49,932 nt of DNA from Clostridiales bacterium (GTDB lineage: Bacteria > Bacillota > Clostridia > Christensenellales > CAG-138): positions 1 through 49,932 of the forward strand of contig SFNQ01000016.1 of assembly GCA_004554165.1 (NCBI GenBank). The letters are read 5' to 3'. The translations under genes and the position numbers were made by a program. This document shows positions 33,176 to 40,082 of this stretch, one piece after another. The stretch's first letter is position 1, and every line of letters starts with the position of its first letter. The notes beneath the pieces are model-generated. The model saw only the letters and a program-made list of their open reading frames with translations. It was not told where the DNA came from and made no database searches.

Positions 33176-33838
33176 TTACACGGCAAACAGCCGCAAAATA
33201 TTCGGGCAAAGCCGCTGGATCATCCGCAGCGTCTCGTCCGTAATCTTCTCATCCGTCTCAATGGTCATGTAAGCATCCTCTCCGCGGCCGTGCCGGAATA
33301 CGCGCATGAATGCAATGTTAATGTGAAGCTGCGCCAGCACATGCGAAATCTCCGCGATTACGCCGGGCGCATCGCGGTGCTGCACGACCATGGTGGGATA
33401 TTCCCCCGTGAGCTCCACGCCAAGACCGTTGATCTCCGTAATGAGAATGTTCCCGCCGCCCACGGATATGCCGATGACCACCGTTTTCTGCCCCTGACTG
33501 CCCGTAATCTCGATCCGGGCGGTGTTGGGCTGCTCCACAGGCTCGTCCGAAAATGTCACAGAGGTCAGAACCCCGGTTTCACGGGCGATCTGGTACGCCT
33601 TTTTGATGTTGGGGTCGTCCGGCTCCATGCCAAGCGCGCCTGCAATCAAGGCCTTGTCCGTGCCGTGGCCCTTGCCGGTCTCCGCAAAGGAGCCGTACAG
33701 CGTGAACGAAGCCTCCGCCACATCGCAGTGGGCAATGTGGCGCGCCACATGCGCAAGCCGCACCGCGCCCGCCGTATGGGAACTGGAGGGCCCGGTCATC
33801 CGGGGCCCGATGATGTCAAAGACGGAAAAATTTTTCAT
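33176..33838 (-). CDS. sdaAB: L-serine dehydratase beta subunit
   Basis: A 220-residue subunit that pairs with the alpha subunit. The catalytic-site motif GPRMTGPSSSHTAGAVRLA lies near the start, followed by YGSFAETGKGHGTDKALIAG. An ACT domain (about residues 145-220) ends the protein, with YPTMVVQHRDAPGVIAEISH, a likely serine-sensing module. The start at 33838 has GGGGAGGA upstream. The upstream SRP RNA gene on the same strand may share its transcript. Confidence 0.95.
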   Translation of the reverse strand: MKNFSVFDIIGPRMTGPSSSHTAGAVRLAHVARHIAHCDVAEASFTLYGSFAETGKGHGTDKALIAGALGMEPDDPNIKKAYQIARETGVLTSVTFSDEPVEQPNTARIEITGSQGQKTVVIGISVGGGNILITEINGLGVELTGEYPTMVVQHRDAPGVIAEISHVLAQLHINIAFMRVFRHGRGEDAYMTIETDEKITDETLRMIQRLCPNILRLFAV

Positions 33839-33873
33839 GCGTTCTCCTCCCCGTCCTTTCAAAGACATGGCAA

Positions 33874-33902
33874 GTGCCACCGGATTAACGCATCGGTGGC
33901 AC
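33874..33902 (-). terminator. Hairpin between SRP RNA and sdaAB
   Basis: Perfect 9-bp inverted repeat GTGCCACCG / CGGTGGCAC with an 11-base loop, starting 11 bp after the predicted SRP RNA 3' end on the minus strand. It lacks a clear T-tract, so it may be a weak terminator, a processing boundary or an operator for the serine dehydratase genes. Confidence 0.45.
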
Positions 33903-33913
33903 TCAAAAAGAAA

Positions 33914-34189
33914 TTGCCGCGCACTCCTCCCTCGACCGTACGCCCTGCGGACGGTACGCCGGCAGGTAGCTCCTCCCAGGTTTCCCTGCGGCACACCGGC
34001 CATTCCGCATAATGCTGCTTCCGTCAGGACCTGACATGGTTCACGGCGGCCGGTTGCACAGGACCCGGGGCTCGACGCCCCTTGCCGGGGCCCGGCTCCG
34101 CGGACGGCTGCCTCGGGAGAAGAATTCGGCCCTGCTGTAGCGGATTGCAGGTACAGGGCACCGCTAACTCCCCGCTTAGCGCGGCAAAC
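33914..34189 (-). ncRNA. ffs: Signal recognition particle RNA (large bacterial type)
   Basis: On the minus strand the conserved apical domain reads GAACCATGTCAGGTCCTGAC followed by GGAAGCAGCAT (about 34005-34040), the Ffh-binding helix 8 with its GGAA-type loop. The 5' end TTTGCCGCGC (to 34189) pairs with GCGCGGCAA at the 3' end (from 33914). Near the 5' end, GCGGGGAGTTAGCGGTGCCC and CTGTACCTGCAATCCGCT match the Alu domain seen in Bacillus scRNA. The length of about 276 nt fits the long Firmicutes form. The RNA targets membrane proteins to FtsY and SecYEG with Ffh. Exact ends are estimated from the terminal pairing. Confidence 0.95.
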
Positions 34190-34209
34190 CTATGTGCGTT
34201 CTTTCTTAT

Positions 34210-34238
34210 TGTATCCCATTCCTTCGCTTTTCGCAACA
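34210..34238 (-). promoter_or_regulatory. Sigma-A type promoter of the SRP RNA
   Basis: On the minus strand TTGCGA (34233-34238), a 17-bp spacer and TACAAT (34210-34215). The start site would be about 13 nt before the mature 5' end, consistent with a short processed leader. Confidence 0.75.
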
Positions 34239-35178
34239 GGGAAATTCCCAAACGGGAGCGGTGAAACGCGCAGCAGAAACCGCAGTCATTGCAAAGGGGA
34301 GGTCTTTTTCTGGCGCGTCTGTCCGCGATTGCACGTTGCCCCGTCAACCTGGCTGCATGCATCGATAGCAGCTATCGCCATCGATTGCAGGGCGGCGCAA
34401 AACAAAAGGGAGGTATAATGCTGATATCGCATTTACAGCATTATGAAAAGCATAACAGGATATTTTTGGCTGACATTATTTGCAATCGATATCGTTAACC
34501 TTCGCCATGGTGCTTCTGGCGCGCTGATTGTTACTTAACAATACCGGCCCTTGATCGGATCACCAACAGCTGGCGATCATGAGCAAAATGCCATGGTTCA
34601 TCGAAGGAGTGACAAAGCCGGCAACAGCCGGACATCGGGCAGCCCAGACAGTATTTGATTCGGCGCAGCGGAGCGCGGCGATGGTGAGAAAGTAACATCC
34701 GGCTGCCTGCAGGCCTCTTGTATTTGTCGATGGGAAGGAGATTCGCAGAGACCTGACCCTGCGGGACAAGCCGTCTCCGGAGAGATCAGGCTACGCCCTT
34801 CACAACGTCAACTCCATGTTGGCGGCAGCGAACGACCTTTTAAAATTTTTGGGCCGCAGCCAGCGCTCCGGGAAAACCCTGAAGCCGCGAGGATTTTGAA
34901 ATCGCAACAATTGGCTTCCTGCTACAAAAACCGGCCGTTGGTCGGAGCAAAGTCCGGCCCTGCTTTCTGCCAGTACAGCAGGACAGACACAACATCGATC
35001 AGTGGAGGAACAACGGCGCCGAATTGACCGACGCGGGTTGGTATCCAATGGAAACACCACATATCAATTATGTGACGGGTCATCTGGACTCCCCGCAGCC
35101 GCGTCCCTTTGAGGACAGAGAAGATCGACCGGGTAACAAAAGATTCGTTTGAAAGTGTCAGAATTTTTGGAAAACATA
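34239..35178. other. Decayed intergenic region beyond the SRP RNA gene
   Basis: No intact gene of normal size is visible. It contains an inverted-repeat cluster at 34353-34390 (CTGCA...ATCGAT...ATCGAT-TGCAG around CGATAGC A GCTATCG). A second stem lies at 34415-34444 (ATAATGCTG / CAGCATTAT). A 26-codon ORF with a good ribosome site (GGGAGG) spans 34418-34498, which could be chance. A probable tyrosine-recombinase remnant lies at 34720-34899. Stop codons and frame changes interrupt all longer readings. Confidence 0.5.
34720..34899 (+). pseudogene. Probable remnant of a tyrosine recombinase N-terminal domain
   Basis: The frame reads VNSMLAAANDLLKFLGRSQR within a longer stretch from FVDGKEIRRDL to a stop at 34897. 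The pattern (VNSMLAA.N.....FLG) closely resembles the SAM-like core-binding domain of phage-type integrases. The same frame is open upstream to an ATG at 34579 except for one stop near 34693. Nothing of the catalytic domain survives. The call rests on motif resemblance alone. Confidence 0.4.
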
Positions 35179-35207
35179 TTGCTTTTGGTATAACCTTGTG
35201 CTATAAT
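35179..35207 (+). promoter_or_regulatory. Sigma-A type promoter of the sugar-type operon
   Basis: TTGCTT (35179-35184), a 17-bp spacer and a perfect TATAAT (35202-35207), about 110 bp upstream of the first gene of the operon. Confidence 0.7.
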
Positions 35208-35210
35208 TCG

Positions 35211-35230
35211 TTTTGAAAACGGTTGCAAAA
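35211..35230 (+). promoter_or_regulatory. LacI/CcpA-type operator overlapping the transcription start
   Basis: TTTTGAAAACGGTTGCAAAA is an imperfect palindrome centred on CG, with 8 of 10 positions matching between half-sites. Its core TGAAAACGGTTGCA matches the cre consensus TGWAANCGNTNWCA at all but one position. It begins 4 bp after the -10 box, where a bound LacI-family repressor or CcpA would block transcription. No LacI-family gene is present in the window. Confidence 0.6.
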
Positions 35231-35316
35231 TTATTTAGCGTTTTATGAATTTTAGATCAAACACCACATACCGGGTGTTATGCAGTAACCCTATTAATTA
35301 AGAGAGAAGAGACCGT

Positions 35317-36249
35317 ATGAAGATTGCAATACTCGGCGCCGGGGCCATGGGAATGCTGTTTGGGGGATACCTCTCCCAACACAATCAGGTATGGCTGGTG
35401 GACGTCGATCAGGATAGAATCCATTATATCAACGCCAATGGGGTTGCTGTTCGTGAGAATACAGGGGAGGACAGAAGCTTTCATCCTTTTGCTGTGACGA
35501 ATGTTGCGGACCTGAGCGCAATGGATTTAATTATCGTGTTTGTGAAATCGATGTACACAACGCAGGCTCTGGAGACGAACCAGCAGCTGATCGGGCCGGA
35601 GACGTACCTGATGACGCTTCAGAACGGCGCGGGCCATGAATCAAAACTTTTGCAGTTTGCGGATGAAGCGCATGTGATCATCGGTACGACGCAGCACAAC
35701 AGCTCGATCATCGCCAACGGACATGTGAACCATGGCGGAAAGGGCAAAACGCAGATCGGTCTGCTTTCCGGAGACAGCCGCCGGCTGGAAACGATTGCAC
35801 AAAATTTTAGCCAGTGCGGGCTGGAGTGCAGCACGAGCGCGGACGTCAAGCGCCAGATTTGGACAAAACTGTTCACAAACACGTCGGCGAGCGCGCTAAC
35901 GGCGGTGCTCCAGGTGCCGCTGGGGTTCATCCACGAGGATACACACGCACATAAGATGATGGAAGTCCTGGCGCGGGAAGCGACGGCGGTGGCCAACGCG
36001 GACTGCGGCGGCGGGTTTGACGAAGCGGAAGTGATCGAGGGCGTGGACACGGTGTGCCGAAACGCGCCGAACGGGTACACGTCGATCTATGCGGATGTGA
36101 AGAAGGGCGCGCGCAGCGAGGTGGACACGATCAGCGGCTCGGTGGCGGAAACGGGAAAGCGGCTGGGGATTGCAACGCCGTATCATGAGATGACAGTGGC
36201 GCTGATTCATGCAATGGAGAACCGAAACAGGACGCAAGGCAAATCTTAA
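35317..36249 (+). CDS. Ketopantoate reductase family dehydrogenase
   Basis: A 310-residue NAD(P)-dependent dehydrogenase. The N-terminal Rossmann motif is AILGAGAMGMLFGGYLS. It has the family pattern FVKSMYTTQAL, TLQNGAGHESKL and QIWTKLFTNTSASALTAVL, the last containing the catalytic Lys and Asn of PanE/ApbA enzymes. The C-terminal domain has the conserved SIYADVKKGARSEVDTISG. True pantothenate genes are not nearby. Next to a cyclase-like and a YhcH-like gene it more likely acts on a sugar acid or other 2-keto acid. The start has AGAGAGAAGAG upstream. It begins the operon behind the promoter and operator at 35179-35230. Confidence 0.88.
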   Translation: MKIAILGAGAMGMLFGGYLSQHNQVWLVDVDQDRIHYINANGVAVRENTGEDRSFHPFAVTNVADLSAMDLIIVFVKSMYTTQALETNQQLIGPETYLMTLQNGAGHESKLLQFADEAHVIIGTTQHNSSIIANGHVNHGGKGKTQIGLLSGDSRRLETIAQNFSQCGLECSTSADVKRQIWTKLFTNTSASALTAVLQVPLGFIHEDTHAHKMMEVLAREATAVANADCGGGFDEAEVIEGVDTVCRNAPNGYTSIYADVKKGARSEVDTISGSVAETGKRLGIATPYHEMTVALIHAMENRNRTQGKS

Positions 36250-36266
36250 CATAAGGAGAAACAGAC

Positions 36267-37001
36267 ATGTCCGAGTACAGCTGGACTGCGGGAAGCCCCT
36301 CGAGAATACCGAAGAAGATGCCGCCCAGGGAATATATGATGGGCAATCTCCACGTTGTTGACCTGACAAAGGTGCTCGATCCCAATACGGAGACGCGCCG
36401 CTGCCGGCTCTGGCGCTTCAACACCGGCGGCGCCATCCCCGATTTTCATACGATTATGGATCTGACGAGTCACCTCGGCACGCACTGCGAGTGCCCGTAC
36501 CACCACGATGAGAACTGGGCGAGCGTGGCGGAGCTGCCCCTCACCAATTTCATGGGCAGAGCGATTTACGAGACGCTGGACCTGCCGGAGAATCATCAGA
36601 TCACCGGTGCGGACCTCGAAGCGGCCATCGGCAGCCGCGTTCAGCCGGGCGACACCGTAATTCTTGACAGCCCCCACAAGATTCCACCGTTCACGCCTGC
36701 GACCAACGGTCCGGACGATCATCGCCTGGTGGTCGGCGCCGACAGCGCGCAGTGGCTTGCGGACCACGGCGTCAAGTGCGTGGGCTTCGGCGACGGCGTA
36801 TCGATTGAGGATGGCGAGGCGAATGTGAAGCCGTTCCACGATATCCTTATGGCGGTCAACTGCACCTTCCTCGAAGTGCTGCAGAATCTCGAGCTGCTCA
36901 GGACGGATACGTTCTTTATCAGCTTTGCGCCGCTGCCGATCATCGGCCTCGATTCCTGCCCCGTCAGGGTCTATGCCATTGAGGGGCTGGGGGAATTCTA
37001 A
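36267..37001 (+). CDS. Cyclase family protein (metal-dependent hydrolase)
   Basis: A 244-residue protein of the cyclase/kynurenine formamidase-like family. The metal-binding signature HxGTHxDxPxH is present as HLGTHCECPYH (residues 69-79), with Glu in place of the usual Asp. Later conserved parts include PGDTVILDSPHK, the GADSAQWLADHGVKCVGFGD segment and the final VRVYAIE. Members hydrolyse amides or lactones such as N-formylkynurenine; no tryptophan genes are nearby. It follows the dehydrogenase by 17 bp with AAGGAGA upstream, so the two are probably cotranscribed. Confidence 0.88.
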   Translation: MSEYSWTAGSPSRIPKKMPPREYMMGNLHVVDLTKVLDPNTETRRCRLWRFNTGGAIPDFHTIMDLTSHLGTHCECPYHHDENWASVAELPLTNFMGRAIYETLDLPENHQITGADLEAAIGSRVQPGDTVILDSPHKIPPFTPATNGPDDHRLVVGADSAQWLADHGVKCVGFGDGVSIEDGEANVKPFHDILMAVNCTFLEVLQNLELLRTDTFFISFAPLPIIGLDSCPVRVYAIEGLGEF

Positions 37002-37007
37002 CTCAAA

Positions 37008-37073
37008 GGAAACGGAAGCGACTTCTGGCCAGAGTGGATCTGTGCGATGCAGTTCGCAAAGAAATATAAATGA
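37008..37073 (+). pseudogene. Possible 3' scar of a deleted gene
   Basis: The 93-bp gap between the cyclase-like and YhcH-like genes contains an open frame reading GNGSDFWPEWICAMQFAKKYK and then a stop. The composition looks like the C-terminus of a real enzyme and has no start or upstream part. I cannot name the parent family. It fits a history of gene deletions in this operon. Confidence 0.25.
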
Positions 37074-37094
37074 TGAGTTTGGAGGATAAGAAAC

Positions 37095-37547
37095 ATGATT
37101 TATGGAACCATTGGTACAGAGTACAAGTATGATGTGAACGATCCGAAATTCAAAACGGCTTTTGAGTTTTTAAACAGAAAGGATCTCGCGAGCCTGCCGG
37201 AAGGAAGAATTGATTTGGAGCATGGTGTATATGCAAATATCCAGCATTATGTAACCAGCCCTGAAGAGTCGCTGCCGTTTGAAACGCATGATCTTGCATT
37301 CGACATTCATTACATGGCTGAGGGCGAGGAGTACATCGGCGTTTATAGCCGCGAACACCTGAGCGTCAGTGTGCCGCATGATGATGAGAAAGAATGGACC
37401 CTGTACCATGAACCGGAGTTTCCCGGGAGAGTTTTCCTGCACACCGGTGAATTCATTGTCATAGAGCCTGAGTGTGCGCACAAACCCCGCTGCAGCGCCG
37501 GCGAGTGCAAGGCGGTCAAAAAAATCGTCATGAAGGTGCCCGTGTAA
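37095..37547 (+). CDS. YhcH/YjgK/YiaL family protein
   Basis: A 150-residue cupin-like protein of the YhcH/YjgK/YiaL (DUF386) family. Typical parts are TFDIHYMAEG-like DLAFDIHYMAEGEEYIG and the metal-binding end FIVIEPECAHKPRC. The C-terminus VKKIVMKVPV is nearly diagnostic. Family members occur in sialic-acid and other sugar operons and are proposed to act on free sugars (mutarotase or isomerase-like). GGAGG lies before the ATG. The gap after it (37548-37675) has no complete gene, but a short GTAFFYENR reading before a stop may be another deletion scar. Confidence 0.88.
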   Translation: MIYGTIGTEYKYDVNDPKFKTAFEFLNRKDLASLPEGRIDLEHGVYANIQHYVTSPEESLPFETHDLAFDIHYMAEGEEYIGVYSREHLSVSVPHDDEKEWTLYHEPEFPGRVFLHTGEFIVIEPECAHKPRCSAGECKAVKKIVMKVPV

Positions 37548-37675
37548 ATGGTTCTTAAGCAATTAGAGCCATGGGACGGCGTTCTTCTACGAGAACAGAT
37601 GAATACGATGCGCTGGGCTTAGCGCAACAAAAAACTTGGGCGAACAGCCCGAAATAAAAAAGAGGAGAAGAAGAA

Positions 37676-38812
37676 ATGAAGAAACTACTTTCCGTACTTG
37701 CGCTGGTTTTTGCGTTCATGATGTTCGCAGTTGCCTGTGCAGCGCCTGCGCAGAATGAAGAGCCGGCCGCTCAGCCCGCGGCGGAACAGGCTCCGGACGC
37801 CCCTGCTGCTGGTGCAGATTCCGGCGCAGATTCCGCGCCCGCACCCGCACCCGAAACCAAGACCGGAAGCCTGACAATCGGCATCTCCATCAATGGCGTG
37901 GGTAATATTCACAACCGCCATATGTTTGAGGGCCTGAAGGAAGTTTGCGAAGGCCGCGGTCACAAGGTTGTCGCTGTTAACGCCAACGGCGATGCAACTC
38001 AGCAGGTGACTGACGTTGAAAACCTGATTCAGGCAGGTTGCGATGTCATCGTCATCCAGTGCGCCGACAGCTTTTCCATGAAGAACGTTGTTGCAGATGC
38101 GGCCTCCAATCTTAACAAAAGAGGAGTATTAAAAGACGTTTCGTTTAATGTGCGCAGCGGAGAGATTGTAGGCATGTTTGGCCTTGTTGGCGCTGGCAGA
38201 ACTGAAGCAATCCGTGCCACCCTCGGCGTTGATCAATATGATTCTGCGAAGATCACGCTGGAAGGAAAGCCGGTCAAATTCAGAAATATCGGTCAGGCGT
38301 TCAATGCGGGTGTTGTATTGGTTCCGGAAGAACGAAGAAGACAGGGGATTCTCCCCAACACGCCAATTTACAAGAACGTCACCATGGGATGTTTGAAATC
38401 CTTTGAGCACTTTGGTTTGATCAACAGAAAGAAAGAGCTTGCGTATGCGAAAAAATCTACTGATATGCTGAGCGTTGCATGTTCCTCCCTGAAACAGACC
38501 GTTGGCAGTCTGTCCGGCGGCAATCAGCAGAAGGTAGTTATTTCAAAATATATCGATCGGGATGTAAAGGTTTTTATTCTCGATGAGCCGACCCGTGGAA
38601 TCGACGTCGGCGCAAAGGATCAAATCTATCATATTATCGAGGGGCTGGCGAAGAAAGGAATGGCGGTCATCGTGATTTCCTCTGAGATTCCGGAATTGCA
38701 GCGCTTGTGCGATCGCATCTGCATTATGAGTGAGGGCAGAGTGACCGGCGAAATCAGCAGGAAGGACTTTGCCGACTCCGATAAGATTCTGCGCAATGCA
38801 ATTGGTGTTTAA
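37676..38812 (+). CDS. In-frame fusion of a sugar-binding lipoprotein with half of a sugar ABC ATPase
   Basis: Residues 1-21 are a lipoprotein signal ending in FAVACAAP, followed by an Ala/Pro-rich linker. Residues 62-143 are the N-terminal part of a RbsB-type sugar-binding protein (SLTIGISINGVGNIHNRHMF to SFSMKNVVADAASN). From about residue 144 (LNKRGVLKDVSFNVRSGE) to the end, the sequence is the second nucleotide-binding domain of a RbsA/MglA-type ATPase, with GLVGAGRTEAIRA as its Walker A region, SLSGGNQQKVVISKYI and FILDEPTRGIDVGAK. The missing parts (rest of RbsB, first ATPase domain) imply an in-frame deletion of about 1.4 kb. No permease gene follows. The fusion would place an ATPase domain outside the cell, so it is unlikely to work. 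Confidence 0.85.
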   Translation: MKKLLSVLALVFAFMMFAVACAAPAQNEEPAAQPAAEQAPDAPAAGADSGADSAPAPAPETKTGSLTIGISINGVGNIHNRHMFEGLKEVCEGRGHKVVAVNANGDATQQVTDVENLIQAGCDVIVIQCADSFSMKNVVADAASNLNKRGVLKDVSFNVRSGEIVGMFGLVGAGRTEAIRATLGVDQYDSAKITLEGKPVKFRNIGQAFNAGVVLVPEERRRQGILPNTPIYKNVTMGCLKSFEHFGLINRKKELAYAKKSTDMLSVACSSLKQTVGSLSGGNQQKVVISKYIDRDVKVFILDEPTRGIDVGAKDQIYHIIEGLAKKGMAVIVISSEIPELQRLCDRICIMSEGRVTGEISRKDFADSDKILRNAIGV

Positions 38813-38937
38813 TTTGCAGTCGAAAGGAATGTGAACCATCCATATCTCGCTTTTCCGTCTGGTGAATACTCCCGAATGTAACGCGCCTCCCACCGTCCAT
38901 CTGACCGCTTCCTGATATTTTCTCCTTTTCTGGACAT
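38809..38937 (-). pseudogene. Truncated phage/ICE-type integrase (N-terminus only)
   Basis: Forty-two codons starting MSRKGENIRKRSDGRWEARY and continuing with YSPDGKARYG. This is the arm-type DNA-binding start of tyrosine integrases of Tn916-like elements. AGGAGG lies 7 bp before the ATG, so the original gene start is intact. Similarity stops near 38840 and the catalytic part is missing. It abuts the 3' end of the chimeric transporter gene, suggesting a deletion joined the two. Confidence 0.65.
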
Positions 38938-39367
38938 ACCAAAGACCTCCTGTTCGAACATGGTTTGTATGACTATTATTATTGACTGCGAATGGATTAA
39001 TAAATCGATATCCTGTTGCTGGTTCTGTCGTTGAAGAAACCGATCACCATATCGAAAGGCGTTTTTCCACATTGATGGTGGCTAAAAGTCGGACGAGCAC
39101 TTGAAAAAAAACATAAAATAGTATAAAATAATAAAAATTTTCTAGATCAACTACTTGATCTAGCTGTTTTCGAATGTTTTGACAGTCATAAAGTAGATTC
39201 CTTTATGGCAAGACGGCATGAGAACAAACCTAGCAGCGCGTCGGATTCGGAACTCCGGAGCGGCAAGCGAGCGTGGGTATATATGGCAAGAGAACAGCCG
39301 AAGAGCCATGCTCTTGGGAGGGGGAAGAATTACTCTCTGCAGGGGTGTGGAAGGGGAGCACAGAGCC
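38938..39367. other. AT-rich intergenic region before the antiterminator gene
   Basis: The stretch 39100-39170 is very AT-rich and contains a perfect palindrome (39142-39163). The frame upstream of the loaP start is open from 39218 but is Arg/Gly-rich and unlike NusG, so I do not count it as coding. No clear promoter with standard spacing was found for loaP. Confidence 0.4.
39142..39163 (-). terminator. Palindromic hairpin, likely terminator
   Basis: CTAGATCAA, a four-base loop and TTGATCTAG, a perfect 9-bp stem. On the minus strand it is followed by AAAATTTTTATT, as in an intrinsic terminator; on the plus strand a shorter CTGTTTTC follows. It separates the decayed operon from the polysaccharide cluster and might also be part of the loaP leader. 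Confidence 0.5.
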
Positions 39368-39952
39368 ATGGCGTGGGAATATGATAATCGACTGGTCAGG
39401 AGGGAAGCAAGCCTGCGGCAAGCGGGATTTGAACCCTATTGTCTGTTTACGCAGAGCGGCAGCGAAATCCGACTGGCGAAGCAATTGAACCACTTGAACG
39501 AATCCTGCCTGGCGGTGCCATTTTTACGCATGAAAAGAGCAGGTGCGGCGCGAAGCAGTATCCTGGTACAGGAGGCGCTGCTCAAAGGCTATATCTTTCT
39601 CTTTGTTCCGTGTGGCTATCCTTTGCACGAATTGAAACGTGGCGAGGTGATGTTTCGGATTCTGGATCGCAAGGAAAATGGCGGTCTGCTGACAGGCGAG
39701 GATCGGGACTATGCGGAATGGATTCTTCGGCACGGCGGATTGCTCCCTGCATCGGAAGCGATCGAACTCAACGGCAGAGTCAGGATTATTTCAGGCCCCC
39801 TGCTGGATCTGCAAGGCAAGGTCGTGGGGTTTTCGAGGAGAGGAAAAAACTATCGCATCGAATTTGAAATGATGGGACACAGGATCAATACCTGGCTTCC
39901 ATTTGAGTTCATTGAACCCGCGGGGGAAATGAGAGAAGCGGATCACATTTAG
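39368..39952 (+). CDS. loaP: LoaP/NusG-family transcription antiterminator
   Basis: A 194-residue NusG paralogue. The NGN domain (about residues 20-115) shows YCLFTQSGSEIRLAKQLN, a basic RMKRAGAARSS patch and LLKGYIFLFVPC. A C-terminal KOW domain (about 135-190) shows LNGRVRIISGPLLDLQGKVV and RINTWLPFEFIEP. LoaP proteins prevent termination within long biosynthetic operons, often polysaccharide clusters, and bind an RNA hairpin in the operon leader. The start at 39368 has AAGGGGAG about 9 bp upstream; earlier in-frame ATGs lack such a site. Its position at the head of a ten-kilobase glycan cluster supports this role over housekeeping NusG. Confidence 0.88.
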   Translation: MAWEYDNRLVRREASLRQAGFEPYCLFTQSGSEIRLAKQLNHLNESCLAVPFLRMKRAGAARSSILVQEALLKGYIFLFVPCGYPLHELKRGEVMFRILDRKENGGLLTGEDRDYAEWILRHGGLLPASEAIELNGRVRIISGPLLDLQGKVVGFSRRGKNYRIEFEMMGHRINTWLPFEFIEPAGEMREADHI

Positions 39953-40000
39953 AATCTGACAAAAAACATGTATTTTATGTTGTGCAGGAATTACCGTTTG

Positions 40001-40017
40001 GCGGTTGGCAAAACCGC
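40001..40017 (+). promoter_or_regulatory. Leader hairpin, candidate LoaP recognition site
   Basis: GCGGTT, a five-base loop and AACCGC form a small perfect stem in the 130-bp leader between loaP and the first glycan gene. LoaP is known to bind a small RNA hairpin near the 5' end of its target operon. I have no consensus to match, so the link is positional inference. Confidence 0.3.
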
Positions 40018-40082
40018 TGCTTTGAACGAGCCACTGCGTTGAAATCTTTATTTTTTAATTTGGAATTACAGTAGGGGGCATT

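Noticed and set aside
39218..39367. Earlier in-frame start for the LoaP-like gene at 39218.
   Set aside because: No ribosome site, Arg/Gly-rich extension unlike NusG family N-termini; 39368 has a good site and fits the family length.
39415..39440. On the minus strand GGGTTCAAATCCCGC resembles a tRNA T-arm, hinting at a tRNA 3' fragment or an attachment site.
   Set aside because: Only three stem pairs form, no acceptor or other tRNA arms are found, and the bases are coding in the loaP gene (AGFEPYCLF). Chance match.
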